Position numbers and translations under genes: made by a program
The notes under the pieces: generated by a model
What the model was told of the DNA's origin: nothing
Databases searched by the model: none
The model's input: only the letters and a program-made list of their open reading frames with translations
In this document: positions 8,703-17,749 of the stretch, one piece after another
Layout: each line of letters starts with the position of its first letter
How positions within the stretch are numbered: the stretch's first letter is position 1
NCBI RefSeq assembly: GCF_016918735.1
Contig: NZ_JAFFPR010000050.1
Span: 124,001-188,000 of the forward strand
Direction: 5' to 3'
Source: Leptospira abararensis
GTDB lineage: Bacteria; Spirochaetota; Leptospiria; Leptospirales; Leptospiraceae
Length of the DNA stretch: 64,000 bases

Positions 8703-10667
8703 TTAACTGTGGTATTTCTTTTTATCATCAATTAACGATTGTACAACGGACGGATCAGCAAGTGTGCTAATATCTCCTAATGTATCAAATTCGTTATTGG
8801 CAATTTTTCGTAAAATACGACGCATAATTTTTCCTGAGCGCGTTTTGGGTAAACCTGGGGCCCAGTGAATCACTTCCGGCCTTGCAATTTTACCGATTAC
8901 CTTTTCTACCATCGCAATCAGTTCTTTTTTTAAGGCATCATTGGTCGTGATTCCCTGTTTCACGGTTACATAAGCGTAAATTCCTTGACCCTTGATATCA
9001 TGTGGAAACCCTACAACAGCTGCCTCGGCAACGGATTTATGTTCGACAAGTGCACTTTCCACTTCTGCTGATCCGATTCGGTGACCCGAAACATTTAATA
9101 CATCGTCGACTCTTCCTGTTATGCGAAAGTATCCATCTTTATCTTTGTTTGCACCATCCCCGGTAAAATAGTAACCCTTAAATTGAGAAAAGTAGGTATC
9201 AAAGAATCGTTTGGAATCTCCATACACTCCTCGCATCATCGAAGGCCAAGGTTTGGCGATACAAAGGTTTCCAGAAATTTCTCCTTTTCCTTTGACTTCC
9301 ACTCCATCGTTATCCACAAGGACGGGCTTAATTCCATAAAAAGGCCAACTCGCAGAGCCTGGTTTTTGCGGAACTGCACCAGGAATTCCAGAGATCATAA
9401 TCGATCCGGTTTCTGTTTGCCACCAAGTATCCACAATCGGGCATTTTGATTTACCAATGTTTGCAAAATACCATTCCCAAGCTTCTGGATTGATGGGTTC
9501 CCCCACGGAACCAAGAAGTCGTAAAGACTGGAGAGATCTTTTTTTGATATGATCTAGTCCTTCTCGCATCAGAGCACGAATGGCTGTTGGTGCCGTATAG
9601 AATACAGTGACTTTGTATTTATCAATCACATCCCAAAACCTGCCCATATCGGGGTAACTGGGAACCCCTTCAAACATAAGAGAAGTGGCCCCATTGGACA
9701 AAGGTCCATAAAGAATATAACTATGCCCTGTAATCCAACCGATGTCTGCCGTACACCAGTAGGTATCTGTTTCTTTGTAATCAAAAATAGTCGCAAAAGT
9801 AAGATTGGCCCCGAGTAAATATCCTGCTGTTGTATGCAGAACCCCTTTTGGTTTCCCTGTCGAACCCGAAGTGTAAAGAATAAAGAGTGGGTCTTCCGAA
9901 TCCATAGGCACTGGAGGGCATTCTTTTCTGACATCCGCTTCCTTCATTAAATAGTGGTACCAGTGGTCGCGGCCTTCTTTCCAGTTTAAGTTTCCTTCAT
10001 CACCTGTTCGCTTAACAACAATTACATCTTTTACTTTAAATTTGGTTTCTTCTAAAGCGGCATCAACATTTCTTTTTAATTCAATTGGTTTCCCACCCCT
10101 GTATCCACCATCTGCAGTAATCACAAGCGTTGGTTTACAATCTTCGATACGACCAAGAAGTGCTTCTGGAGAAAATCCACCAAAAACTACGGAATGTACG
10201 GCACCAATGCGAGTGCATGCTAATGCGGCGATCGCAAGTTCAGGAATCATAGGAAGATAAATGAGGACGCGATCCCCTTTTTTTACATGAAACTTTTTTA
10301 AGACATTAGAAAAATAATTCACCTCGCGGTGGAGGTCATGATAGGTTAATACTTTGGATTCATCAGGGTTGTCGCCTTCCCAAATAAGAGCTGCTTTGTT
10401 CTTAAGTGGGGAATCCAGATGCCTGTCTAAACAATTATAAGAAACATTGAGTTTGCCACCCACAAACCATTCCACTTTTGCTTTTGCAAAATCATGTTTG
10501 AGGACTTTGGTCCATTTTTTAAACCATGTTAGGCGTTTTGCTTGTTCAGCCCAAAATTTTTCTGGTTTTTCAATGGATTCTTTGTATTTGGCTTTGTATT
10601 CTTTTAAGCTAACGTTCGCAAGTTTGGCGAAGTCTTTGGACGGTGCCACGATTCTTTCTTTCGGCAT
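8703..10667 (-). CDS. acs: Acetyl-CoA synthetase
   Basis: The 654-residue cytosolic enzyme activates acetate (acetate + ATP + CoA to acetyl-CoA + AMP + PPi). It has full family length, the AMP-binding P-loop [11 protein letters not shown] at 265-275, an N-terminal ACAS region, and the C-terminal motif TRSGKIMRR, whose Lys613 is the catalytic lysine normally regulated by acetylation. The PPi released could feed the membrane pyrophosphatase encoded just upstream, though this link is an inference. A stem-loop between folE and acs suggests acs has its own promoter. Confidence 0.97.
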   Translation of the reverse strand: MPKERIVAPSKDFAKLANVSLKEYKAKYKESIEKPEKFWAEQAKRLTWFKKWTKVLKHDFAKAKVEWFVGGKLNVSYNCLDRHLDSPLKNKAALIWEGDNPDESKVLTYHDLHREVNYFSNVLKKFHVKKGDRVLIYLPMIPELAIAALACTRIGAVHSVVFGGFSPEALLGRIEDCKPTLVITADGGYRGGKPIELKRNVDAALEETKFKVKDVIVVKRTGDEGNLNWKEGRDHWYHYLMKEADVRKECPPVPMDSEDPLFILYTSGSTGKPKGVLHTTAGYLLGANLTFATIFDYKETDTYWCTADIGWITGHSYILYGPLSNGATSLMFEGVPSYPDMGRFWDVIDKYKVTVFYTAPTAIRALMREGLDHIKKRSLQSLRLLGSVGEPINPEAWEWYFANIGKSKCPIVDTWWQTETGSIMISGIPGAVPQKPGSASWPFYGIKPVLVDNDGVEVKGKGEISGNLCIAKPWPSMMRGVYGDSKRFFDTYFSQFKGYYFTGDGANKDKDGYFRITGRVDDVLNVSGHRIGSAEVESALVEHKSVAEAAVVGFPHDIKGQGIYAYVTVKQGITTNDALKKELIAMVEKVIGKIARPEVIHWAPGLPKTRSGKIMRRILRKIANNEFDTLGDISTLADPSVVQSLIDDKKKYHS

Positions 10668-10687
10668 AGATTCCCTCTAGAGAAAGA

Positions 10688-10719
10688 ATGCTGAACTTTT
10701 TTTTAGAAAAGTCCAGCAT
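10688..10719 (-). terminator. Hairpin terminator behind folE
   Basis: The inverted repeat ATGCTGaACTTTT / AAAAGTcCAGCAT (12 pairs with one mismatch, 6-base loop) is followed on the minus strand by a pyrimidine-rich stretch. It lies between the folE stop and the acs start, so it probably ends folE transcription. Confidence 0.65.
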
Positions 10720-10750
10720 GAATCTTAAAAATAGAATTTAAAAATTGAAC

Positions 10751-11302
10751 TTAGTGCGAACCGGTTCGGATCAAATCCAAAAATTCACTCCGGGTAGTTG
10801 GATCTGTTTTAAATAGACCAAGGAGACTAGAAGTAAAGAGTTCTGAGTTTTGTTTTTCTACCCCACGCATCATCATACACAAATGTTTGGCTTTAATTAC
10901 GACACCAACACCGAGAGGATCCAAAGTTTCTTGGATTGCTTGTGCAATCTGGTCAGTGAGTCTTTCCTGGACTTGCAATCGGCGTGCAAAGACATCGACG
11001 ATTCTTGGAATTTTGCTAATTCCAATTATCTTTTTATTAGGAATATAAGCAACGTGGGCCCTTCCATAAAAAGGAAGCAAATGGTGTTCACAGAGAGAAT
11101 ACATTTCGATATCTCGCACAAGAACCATCCCTGTGGTGTTTTCTTCGAAGATGGCTCCGTTCACAATCTGGTTTAAATCGGCTTTATACCCGCTTGTCAA
11201 AAAGTCATAAGCCTTTTTCACTCGACTGGGAGTTTTCGTAAGACCCTCTCTTGTAGGATCTTCACCAATTTGTTTTAGGATTTCTTCGATTAAGTTTTCC
11301 AT
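10751..11302 (-). CDS. folE: GTP cyclohydrolase I
   Basis: A 183-residue enzyme converting GTP to 7,8-dihydroneopterin triphosphate, the entry to folate (and possibly queuosine) synthesis. The zinc ligands are visible as Cys71 and His74 in [10 protein letters not shown] and Cys142 in HLCMMMRGV, and the family motif [10 protein letters not shown] is intact. The start at 11302 (MENLIEE) is preferred because an AGGA-type ribosome site lies directly in front; a longer frame adds 15 residues not typical of the family. Confidence 0.95.
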   Translation of the reverse strand: MENLIEEILKQIGEDPTREGLTKTPSRVKKAYDFLTSGYKADLNQIVNGAIFEENTTGMVLVRDIEMYSLCEHHLLPFYGRAHVAYIPNKKIIGISKIPRIVDVFARRLQVQERLTDQIAQAIQETLDPLGVGVVIKAKHLCMMMRGVEKQNSELFTSSLLGLFKTDPTTRSEFLDLIRTGSH

Positions 11303-11454
11303 CCGATTCCTTTTTACAGATATGTTCCTTGTGAGGCTGCCTTTCAAATTATGAATGCAGAATATTCACTACCAATTTGACTAGACTCTACCAGAAAGGA
11401 AAAGACACATTTCCTTTTTTTTAAATTAATTCTAAAGGACATAATCAAGATCCA

Positions 11455-12552
11455 ATGAGGCTTAAAATAGGTTACGATGCACGGATGATTGAAAATTCGG
11501 GGATTGGGATTCGTATCCAACATATTTTAAAATTCTGGCCTATCCATTCTCAAACTGCCGATCTATTTATCTTTGGTGATCCTGCGGTTTTAAAAAAATA
11601 CGACCTACCCAAAGAGGCACGAATCATCGAATACAAAACCAATATCTATTCACCGAAAGAATTTTTAGGTCACCCACAAATGGCGAAAATGGATGTTTTA
11701 GATATTCCCCATTTTAATATTCCTTTTCCCTACATTCGAAAGTGTATTGTTACCATTCACGATCTCATTCCTTACCACTTCAAAGCCGCTCATAGTTCCA
11801 TAGTCAAACGAGTGTACATACAAATTGTTTTTCGTTGGATTCAATGGTTTGCCCTGAAGATCATAACAGTTTCGGAATTCACCAAACAAGACTTAGTTCA
11901 ATCTTTTGGTTATTCAGAAAAGAAAATTTCTGTGGTTTATAACGGAATTGATAGAAAGATTTTTTTTAAAAAACCTCCAAAGAAATTAAACGATTTTTTA
12001 AAAAACCAATCTCTTCCAAAATCTTACCTTTTCACAGTCGGGATTGGTAAAGCTCACAAAAACTTTCCTTTTTTATTAGAAGCCATAGAAGAATTATGGA
12101 AAGAAAAAAAAACGAATCTTCCACTTGTGATTGGAGGGATCAGTAAAGAAATTCCAACAGAACTAATATTATTTAAAGACAAATACCCAAATTTAATTTT
12201 TTTTCTTCCACACTTGCCCTATGAAGAACTACCTCTTGCTTACCAAGGTGCAAAACTTTTCATTTTCCCATCATTGTATGAAGGATTTGGGTTTCCCGTA
12301 TTGGAAGCACAAAGTGTAGGTACTGTTGTACTTTCTTCTAATGCAAGTGTTCTTCCTGAAATTTTAGATTCGTCTGCGGAATACTTTGATCCGCATATTA
12401 AGGAAAATTTAAAATCCAAAATTCTATTTTTATTATCGAATGATAAATTACAAAAGGAATACCAAAAGAAAGGTCTGACCAATGCAAACCGTTTCCTTTG
12501 GCACCATGTGATTCAAGCATTAGCTGACGTTTACAAATACCTTTCTATTTAG
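11455..12552 (+). CDS. Glycosyltransferase, GT4 family
   Basis: A 365-residue soluble or membrane-associated retaining glycosyltransferase with a GT-B fold. The C-terminal donor-binding half carries the E-x7-E motif EGFGFPVLE followed by a Ser/Asn-rich loop and LPEI, as in WaaG/mannosyltransferase-like GT4 enzymes. The N-terminal half contains VTIHDLIPYHF and ITVSEFTKQDL, typical acceptor-domain segments. The target glycan (LPS or another surface polymer) cannot be told, and no glycan cluster surrounds the gene. Confidence 0.85.
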   Translation: MRLKIGYDARMIENSGIGIRIQHILKFWPIHSQTADLFIFGDPAVLKKYDLPKEARIIEYKTNIYSPKEFLGHPQMAKMDVLDIPHFNIPFPYIRKCIVTIHDLIPYHFKAAHSSIVKRVYIQIVFRWIQWFALKIITVSEFTKQDLVQSFGYSEKKISVVYNGIDRKIFFKKPPKKLNDFLKNQSLPKSYLFTVGIGKAHKNFPFLLEAIEELWKEKKTNLPLVIGGISKEIPTELILFKDKYPNLIFFLPHLPYEELPLAYQGAKLFIFPSLYEGFGFPVLEAQSVGTVVLSSNASVLPEILDSSAEYFDPHIKENLKSKILFLLSNDKLQKEYQKKGLTNANRFLWHHVIQALADVYKYLSI

Positions 12553-12569
12553 ATTCTAAGGCATCTAAA

Positions 12570-12950
12570 TTAGGTCGATAGCACTGATACTGATTTTGTC
12601 TTATGATAAAAAACATAAGACACAGTCAATATTCCGAAGATCACAATGGGAGCAATTACCATAGATAGAGGATCACCACTTTGGGAATGTGCAATCGCTG
12701 CTGAAATAAAAGTAATTCCAAACCCCGCATAAGCCCACTCCTTAAATTGATGAGGAAATAGGGGAATGAGAATAACTATCGATCCGATCAATTTCGCAAT
12801 TCCTAATTCCACTCTGAAATAATCAGGAAAACCTAAATGTTTAAATCCGACAGCAATTTCGGGATTCACAAAATAACTGACCGCGCTGAAAAGCATCAAA
12901 AAAGAAAGGATCGCTGTCGATACCCAATAGATGATTCGAAATAGATTCAT
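12570..12950 (-). CDS. DoxX-like small membrane protein
   Basis: A 126-residue protein with four hydrophobic helices (about 5-25, 50-70, 75-92 and 98-118) and the conserved segment HLGFPDYFRVELGIAKLIGS of the DoxX-like family. In Bacillus subtilis a DoxX-type protein (CatD) is made together with a catechol dioxygenase and is repressed by a thiol-sensing HxlR/DUF24 regulator. Here an HxlR gene is divergent, with a palindrome 26 bases upstream of this start. A role in quinone or electrophile stress is therefore a reasonable inference, not shown. Confidence 0.8.
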   Translation of the reverse strand: MNLFRIIYWVSTAILSFLMLFSAVSYFVNPEIAVGFKHLGFPDYFRVELGIAKLIGSIVILIPLFPHQFKEWAYAGFGITFISAAIAHSQSGDPLSMVIAPIVIFGILTVSYVFYHKTKSVSVLST

Positions 12951-12975
12951 AAAAAACTCCTAAAAAATCTCGCCT

Positions 12976-12998
12976 GTAACTATATATTGTATAGTTAC
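12976..12998. promoter_or_regulatory. Palindromic operator, probable HxlR binding site
   Basis: Two perfect 9-base arms, GTAACTATA and TATAGTTAC, are separated by five bases (TATTG). The site lies 26 bp before the DoxX-like gene and about 115 bp before the HxlR gene. Dyads with TAAC/GTTA edges are common targets of HxlR-type dimers. It overlaps where a minus-strand promoter should be, so repression of the DoxX-like gene is the likely effect. Confidence 0.75.
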
Positions 12999-13111
12999 TA
13001 TTGTTTAGATATTATCATGAGTGGTTTTTGCTGGAAAAATATTGGAAAAACTGAGATTTTTCGTTCGGTTGACGTGGCTCAATAGATCCAAGATCGTAGA
13101 ATGGAACTGCG

Positions 13112-13489
13112 ATGAAGGGAAAAGATCTAAAATGTAAACCTGACCATAGTGAATGTGCTAATTTAATTTTACCACTTCGTGAGGCTCTAGAGATCTTGAG
13201 AGGTAAATGGAAGTTGCCTATTATTATGTCTCTCTCGTTCGGGAATAAACGATTTAAAGAAATTGCTGAGGAAATTCCAGGAATTACAGATAAAATGCTA
13301 TCGAAAGAGCTGAAAGATCTAGAGAAAATACAGTTAATTGATAGGACTGTGATCGATTCCTTTCCGCCAGGAGTAGAATACTCCATCACAAAGCACGGAA
13401 AATCGTTAGAAAAAGTGATCCATGAGTTAACACAATGGGCAGTTTCTCATTACCAAAAAAACCACACAGGTTCCGATCCGAGGCCATAA
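13112..13489 (+). CDS. HxlR-family winged-helix regulator
   Basis: A 125-residue regulator with the family hallmarks: LREALEILRGKWKLPIIMSL in the first helices, the recognition region ITDKMLSKELKDLE, and the wing ending VEYSITKHGKSLEKVI. Two cysteines precede the DNA-binding domain (Cys8 and Cys15). HxlR proteins such as YodB and CatR sense diamide or quinones through an N-terminal cysteine, so a thiol switch is plausible. It is divergent from the DoxX-like gene and probably binds the dyad between them. Confidence 0.9.
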   Translation: MKGKDLKCKPDHSECANLILPLREALEILRGKWKLPIIMSLSFGNKRFKEIAEEIPGITDKMLSKELKDLEKIQLIDRTVIDSFPPGVEYSITKHGKSLEKVIHELTQWAVSHYQKNHTGSDPRP

Positions 13490-13559
13490 AAAACCGAATT
13501 CTCGGGTTCAAAAATACTTGTCAGGTTTAAAGATTCCTAAGAGACTGATTCTCAGAACC

Positions 13560-13751
13560 ATGATCAAGTGTCACTGTGCAGAAGTTTTCTTTGAATCTAT
13601 CTTAAATGTTGTCAAAGAATCCAATCGACCTATACTAGAAGTTGCCCGCGAGATGGGAGCAGCTGATACTTGTACGGCTTGTGTTCCGGATATGTTAGCC
13701 TTCATCGAGCAGGAATTGGAAGGTCAACTTGCAGGAAATACAAATTATTGA
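13560..13751 (+). CDS. BFD-like [2Fe-2S] protein
   Basis: A 63-residue protein with four cysteines arranged as C-x-C (Cys4, Cys6) and C-x2-C (Cys38, Cys41), the layout of bacterioferritin-associated ferredoxin domains that bind one [2Fe-2S] cluster. Such proteins donate electrons, for example to release iron from bacterioferritin; no bacterioferritin is seen in the window. ATG 13560 (MIKCHC) is preferred over the in-frame TTG 14 codons upstream because it matches the usual family N-terminus. The next gene overlaps its end by 23 bases. Confidence 0.65.
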   Translation: MIKCHCAEVFFESILNVVKESNRPILEVAREMGAADTCTACVPDMLAFIEQELEGQLAGNTNY

Positions 13752-14202
13752 TTCCGTCTTAATCGAATCACTCGTAAAAAAAGCCAAAACCACCGTAAGA
13801 AAACGTACTAATCACAATTTCCACGAACCAACGGAAGTATACCAAAGGTTTCTAAACGTTCTTTCTAAAGACACCTACATTCCACCTCACAGACATTTGT
13901 CGGATCCGAAACCGGAAACCTTTGTTGTTTTGGATGGAGAAATTGGATTTTTGATCTTCGAGGAAACTGGAAAAATTAAAGAAACACATAAACTTTCGGC
14001 ATTTGGTCCCAAACGAGGAATTGACCTACAACCAGGTGTATGGCATAGTCTAGTTTGTTTGTCAGAGAACGCAGTTTGTTTTGAAGGAAAGTCCGGACCT
14101 TATGATCCAAAAATAGATAAAGAGTTTCATCCGAACTACCCTCTGGAAGGAAATCCCAAAGTTCCAGAAACTATCAAAGCTTTTGAATCTTTGTTTGTAT
14201 GA
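13729..14202 (+). CDS. WbuC-family cupin protein
   Basis: A 157-residue cupin-fold protein resembling the WbuC family, with an N-terminal 'ARKRTNHNFH'-like segment (VRKRTNHNFH) and metal-binding histidines in IPPHRH and VWHSL. WbuC homologues occur in surface-polysaccharide loci, but their reaction is not well known. Translation starts at TTG 13729, supported by GGAAGG at good spacing. It overlaps the BFD-like gene by 23 bases and the esterase gene by ATGA, so the three are translationally coupled. Confidence 0.75.
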   Translation: MQEIQIIDSVLIESLVKKAKTTVRKRTNHNFHEPTEVYQRFLNVLSKDTYIPPHRHLSDPKPETFVVLDGEIGFLIFEETGKIKETHKLSAFGPKRGIDLQPGVWHSLVCLSENAVCFEGKSGPYDPKIDKEFHPNYPLEGNPKVPETIKAFESLFV

Positions 14203-15212
14203 ATTGGATTTCTTTCACTAAGAAATTATCTCTATCACTGCTTATGGTTTCCTTATCATTTTTTTGTAAATCTCTTCCTTCCATTGTTCCTGTAAAAGAA
14301 CATAAATTAGAGTCCATATCTTCAGATGGAATTTTAAGAACCTTTCGTTACTACGTTCCCAAACAAATCAAAGAAAACCGGTTACCAGTAATTTTTATTT
14401 TGCATGGTGGGGGCGGGAGTGGGGAAGGAATGATTTACCTCACTCGTATGTCTGAAAAGGCAGAAGAGTATGGGTTCATTGCTGTTTATCCCGATGGTTA
14501 TGCCAACCGTTGGAACGATGGAAGGAAAATTCCTCATTCTTTAACCGATAAACGAAATACAAAAGATGTAGAATTTTTTCGAGATATGGTGAGTCATTTA
14601 GATACACAAATTCCAGTAGACTATAACCGAATTCACGCAGTGGGAATTTCCAACGGTGGATTTATGACACAACGCTTATTATGCGAAGCGCCCGATTTAT
14701 TTAGTTCTGGTTATTCGGTGGCTGCAGTTACTTCCAAGGGATTAAAAGAAATTTGTAACCCACCTCCTCATAAATCCATAGGTTTCATAATGGGAACGTA
14801 TGATGACGTAGTTCCTTATTTGGGGGGACCGGTGGCAATTCCTGCAGATCCTAATAATGGTACCAAACGTATTGCTGCAGGAGACGTTCTTTCCTATTTA
14901 GAATCATTAGAGTTTTGGACTTCACCGTTTGTTTGCAAAGAAGAAACAAAATCTAAAATACGTCACTTAAACAAATTTTGGAAACGAGACATAGAGTATT
15001 CCAAATTTACAGACTGCCATTCGGATCAAATCGTAGAAGGGTATTTGATTCCGGGAGGAGGCCATATCTGGCCTAATGGATTTTATTACCAAAATGAAAA
15101 ACAATATGGGTATTTAAGTAAGGACTTGGATACAAGAGAAATTGTGTTACAATTCTTTAGAACGACCTATAAAAAGGAAAAGTTGGTAAACAATGCACCA
15201 TTCGGAAATTAG
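14199..15212 (+). CDS. LpqC/PHB-depolymerase-like esterase lipoprotein
   Basis: A 337-residue secreted alpha/beta hydrolase related to polyhydroxybutyrate depolymerases and feruloyl esterases (CE1). A lipoprotein signal ends at SFFCKS (Cys23). The oxyanion loop HGGGGSGEG, the nucleophile motif GISNGG, an acidic residue in GTYDDVVPY and the histidine in GGGHIWP form the expected triad. It is probably anchored in the envelope and cleaves a short-chain or aromatic ester; the substrate is unknown. The start overlaps the upstream stop (ATGA). Confidence 0.8.
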   Translation: MNWISFTKKLSLSLLMVSLSFFCKSLPSIVPVKEHKLESISSDGILRTFRYYVPKQIKENRLPVIFILHGGGGSGEGMIYLTRMSEKAEEYGFIAVYPDGYANRWNDGRKIPHSLTDKRNTKDVEFFRDMVSHLDTQIPVDYNRIHAVGISNGGFMTQRLLCEAPDLFSSGYSVAAVTSKGLKEICNPPPHKSIGFIMGTYDDVVPYLGGPVAIPADPNNGTKRIAAGDVLSYLESLEFWTSPFVCKEETKSKIRHLNKFWKRDIEYSKFTDCHSDQIVEGYLIPGGGHIWPNGFYYQNEKQYGYLSKDLDTREIVLQFFRTTYKKEKLVNNAPFGN

Positions 15213-16071
15213 AAATTCATCCACTGTATTTACCACTTTAGAGACAGGATCAGGAGAACCTGTAATTTTCCTTCATGGTTTTCCGGATAACCATAAAACC
15301 TTTGCACCTATTATGGAACAAATCGGGAAAAAAGGGTATCACTGCATTGCACCTGTTATGCGAGGGTATGAACCTTCCACAATCTCACATGCTCATAAAC
15401 TACACGTAGTAGATTTAGTCGATGATGTCTTGGGTTGGATGGAAGATCGCAGGTGGGATTCGGTGCATTTGGTGGGTCATAATTGGGGTGCTGTGATCGC
15501 CTTTGCAGCAGGAATGTATTATCCCAATCGAATCAAATCCATCACAAGCCTCGGAGTTCCACTACTTCGAACCTACCAAGATTCTTTTTTTTGGGCACCC
15601 CAACAAACGATCCACTCTTGGTATGTTGTTTTGTTCCAAATTCCATTTTTAGCAGAACTAACGATTCGCTCCAACGGATTTGCTTTGGTGGATTATTTAT
15701 GGAAAGACTGGTCTCCCGGTTTTATGCCGAACCAGGACCACCTAGCGGAAATTAAGGCAAATTTTCAAAATCCAGGAATTCTTTCTTCTGCTCTTGCTTA
15801 CTATCGCAATTTAAACGATTTATTCACAGAATCTGGGAGAGAAAGTATATTAGGAATTTTAGATTCACAAATTACTGTTCCAACACAGATTCTATACGGA
15901 TTGAATGATGGATGTTTTCATAAAAATCTCTTTGAACATCTATTAGATGAAACCGATTTTCCCCGTGGTTTTCGTAAAATAGGTTTCGACCATGCCGGCC
16001 ACTTTCTTCATTGGGAGAAAAGAGAAGAAGTTACCAAATTGATTTTAGAATGGTTACAAAAAAATAAATAA
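15193..16071 (+). CDS. Epoxide-hydrolase-like alpha/beta hydrolase with Asn at the nucleophile position
   Basis: A 292-residue cytosolic alpha/beta hydrolase close to epoxide hydrolases and haloalkane dehalogenases. The oxyanion motif HGFPDN (29-34), the later Asp in YGLNDG and the His in HAGHF (His270) are all present. The nucleophile elbow reads GHNWGA, so Asn97 (codon AAT) stands where Asp or Ser is expected. The protein is otherwise full length. Either it is not a hydrolase any more, or Asn is converted, or the family tolerates it. It overlaps the esterase gene by 20 bases. Confidence 0.8.
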   Translation: MHHSEIRNSSTVFTTLETGSGEPVIFLHGFPDNHKTFAPIMEQIGKKGYHCIAPVMRGYEPSTISHAHKLHVVDLVDDVLGWMEDRRWDSVHLVGHNWGAVIAFAAGMYYPNRIKSITSLGVPLLRTYQDSFFWAPQQTIHSWYVVLFQIPFLAELTIRSNGFALVDYLWKDWSPGFMPNQDHLAEIKANFQNPGILSSALAYYRNLNDLFTESGRESILGILDSQITVPTQILYGLNDGCFHKNLFEHLLDETDFPRGFRKIGFDHAGHFLHWEKREEVTKLILEWLQKNK

Positions 16072-16118
16072 GAAACCTTTCCGTTTCATTCGTCTTATGT
16101 TCTTTAAGGAGATTGAAT

Positions 16119-16319
16119 ATGTTTCAAAATATGGGTCTTTATGACAGAGTCATTCGAGTGGTCGTTGGATTGGTATTAGGTGGTTTGTATTTGGGTGGGG
16201 TAGTCGAAGGAACCACAGCGATTGTCCTATTTGTTATCGGACTTGTTATGATTGCAACCTCTGCGATCGGATTTTGCCCGGCTTACCTTCCTTTTAAATT
16301 TACTACAAAAGAAAAATAA
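16119..16319 (+). CDS. DUF2892 small membrane protein
   Basis: A 66-residue protein (MFQNMGLYDRVIRVVVG...) with two hydrophobic helices and the closing ATSAIGFCPAYLPF typical of DUF2892, the membrane tail often fused to rhodanese (YgaP). The conserved FCP cysteine is present. ATG 16119 is chosen because AAGGAG lies eight bases ahead; the TTG two codons upstream overlaps that site. A strong terminator follows. Confidence 0.8.
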   Translation: MFQNMGLYDRVIRVVVGLVLGGLYLGGVVEGTTAIVLFVIGLVMIATSAIGFCPAYLPFKFTTKEK

Positions 16320-16340
16320 GTCGCACAAGGTAAACAATAA

Positions 16341-16370
16341 CCAACTCACAAATTTGACTTTGTGAGTTGG
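16341..16370. terminator. Strong bidirectional terminator
   Basis: A perfect 12-bp stem CCAACTCACAAA / TTTGTGAGTTGG with a 6-base loop, followed by a T-rich stretch on the plus strand and a TTATTGTTTA stretch on the minus strand. It serves the DUF2892 gene and the convergent methyltransferase gene, whose stop is five bases away. Confidence 0.9.
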
Positions 16371-16374
16371 GTCT

Positions 16375-17490
16375 TTATTTCTTTAAACTCACCAGAACTT
16401 CATAATGTTGGGTTCTCGGGAAAAAATCAAACAAACCCATATAATTTAGCCTGTATCCTATTGCTTCTAATCTAGTAATATCACGTTTGAGTGTACTCGG
16501 GTTACAGCTGGAATAAATGATTTGTTTTGGCGAAAACATAGATGCTGATTCGACAATACCTTCTGAAAGTCCAGCCCTCGGCGGGTTCACAATCCAAATT
16601 GGAAATGTGGAAACATGCTTTGGAAGGTGTTTTTGATATAAATCACTGACTTCATACTCAAACTGCAAAGCGTTGTTTGTCTTTGCATTCTCTTTTGCAT
16701 ACCGAATGCTTTTTTCGTGAGATTCAATTCCATACAAAGACTCAATTTTTTCTCGAATCGAAATTCCAATCGTTCCGCATCCACAGAATAGTTCCAAAAT
16801 ATTGGCCGAGTCTGGCAGAAGTGATTTGATTTTTTCAAGCCAAGGTTCAATGAGAAACTGATTGATTTGAAAGAACCCTCGTTCCGGAACTTTTAACTTG
16901 GTATTAAAAATACTGATTTCTGTTTGGTCCCTTTCATAATTCACAACTGACTTTGCAGAAAGACGAAGTTGGATGGATTTATTTTTGGAAACAGATTTCT
17001 GGAGCCCTACCGGAACCATATCCCATAACAAACGTTTATCGACCGTTTTGCAGACAGAATTTGAGTCTTTGACAATTCGATGGGTATTTTTTGAAAAATA
17101 TCCAATTTCTCTACCGCTTGATTGCCACTGCACATTGTTTCGGTATTCGTTCTCTGGTCCGGTAATAACTTGCACTTTGCCTTTCCACTTAGGAAACATT
17201 GCTTCCAAAAGGGAGGTTTTGATTTCCACCTCATCTTTGTAAGAAATATGGCGATAACTGCATCCCCCGCACTCCATAAAGACGGAACAATCAGATTCAA
17301 TCCTGCTTGCCGAGGCTTCGATGACTTCGAAAACAGAGCCAAACCATTCTTTGTTTCCTGTTTTATAAAGACTTATGTCTACCAATTCACCAGGCAATCC
17401 ACCCTCAACAAAGACGGCATGTCCCTCATGGTGAGCTATACAGAAACCACCATTCACCCACTTTTCTAGTTTTATACGCAACTTTTCCAT
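16375..17490 (-). CDS. RNA m5U methyltransferase (TrmA/RlmD-like)
   Basis: A 371-residue class I SAM-dependent enzyme that methylates C5 of uridine in rRNA or tRNA. An N-terminal TRAM-like domain is followed by Fe-S cluster cysteines (C-x5-C-x2-C in CSVFMECGGC, with a fourth in SVCKT), the SAM motif LELFCGCGTIG, the NPPRAGL motif and the catalytic cysteine in YSSCNPSTL. The family usually exceeds 400 residues, so this is a compact member. Whether it is RlmD-, RlmC- or TrmA-like cannot be told from the motifs. It is divergent from the tRNA cluster. Confidence 0.9.
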   Translation of the reverse strand: MEKLRIKLEKWVNGGFCIAHHEGHAVFVEGGLPGELVDISLYKTGNKEWFGSVFEVIEASASRIESDCSVFMECGGCSYRHISYKDEVEIKTSLLEAMFPKWKGKVQVITGPENEYRNNVQWQSSGREIGYFSKNTHRIVKDSNSVCKTVDKRLLWDMVPVGLQKSVSKNKSIQLRLSAKSVVNYERDQTEISIFNTKLKVPERGFFQINQFLIEPWLEKIKSLLPDSANILELFCGCGTIGISIREKIESLYGIESHEKSIRYAKENAKTNNALQFEYEVSDLYQKHLPKHVSTFPIWIVNPPRAGLSEGIVESASMFSPKQIIYSSCNPSTLKRDITRLEAIGYRLNYMGLFDFFPRTQHYEVLVSLKK

Positions 17491-17518
17491 TCTCTAGAAC
17501 CATTCATTGAATATTCAT

Positions 17519-17546
17519 TTGACACTGCACTCGCATTTAACATAAC
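17519..17546 (+). promoter_or_regulatory. Sigma-70-like promoter of the tRNA cluster
   Basis: A perfect -35 hexamer TTGACA is followed after 16 bases by CATAAC as -10, and the first tRNA begins about 15 bases further on. It is one of the best consensus-like promoters in the window. Confidence 0.65.
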
Positions 17547-17560
17547 GGATAGGTACTCTT

Positions 17561-17644
<84 letters not shown>

Positions 17645-17651
17645 AGTCGCT

Positions 17652-17738
17652 GGAGACGTGCCTGAGTGGCCGAAAGGAGCGGTTTGCTAAACCGTCGTAC
17701 GAGCAATCGTACCCAGGGTTCGAATCCCTGCGTCTCCG
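17652..17738 (+). tRNA. tRNA-Ser (anticodon GCT)
   Basis: An 87-base class II tRNA seven bases behind the previous one. The acceptor GGAGACG pairs with CGTCTCC, the anticodon loop is TTGCTAA (GCT), and the long variable arm contains GTACGAGCAATCGTAC. CCA is not encoded. Confidence 0.97.
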
Positions 17739-17749
17739 ATGTTACTGCC

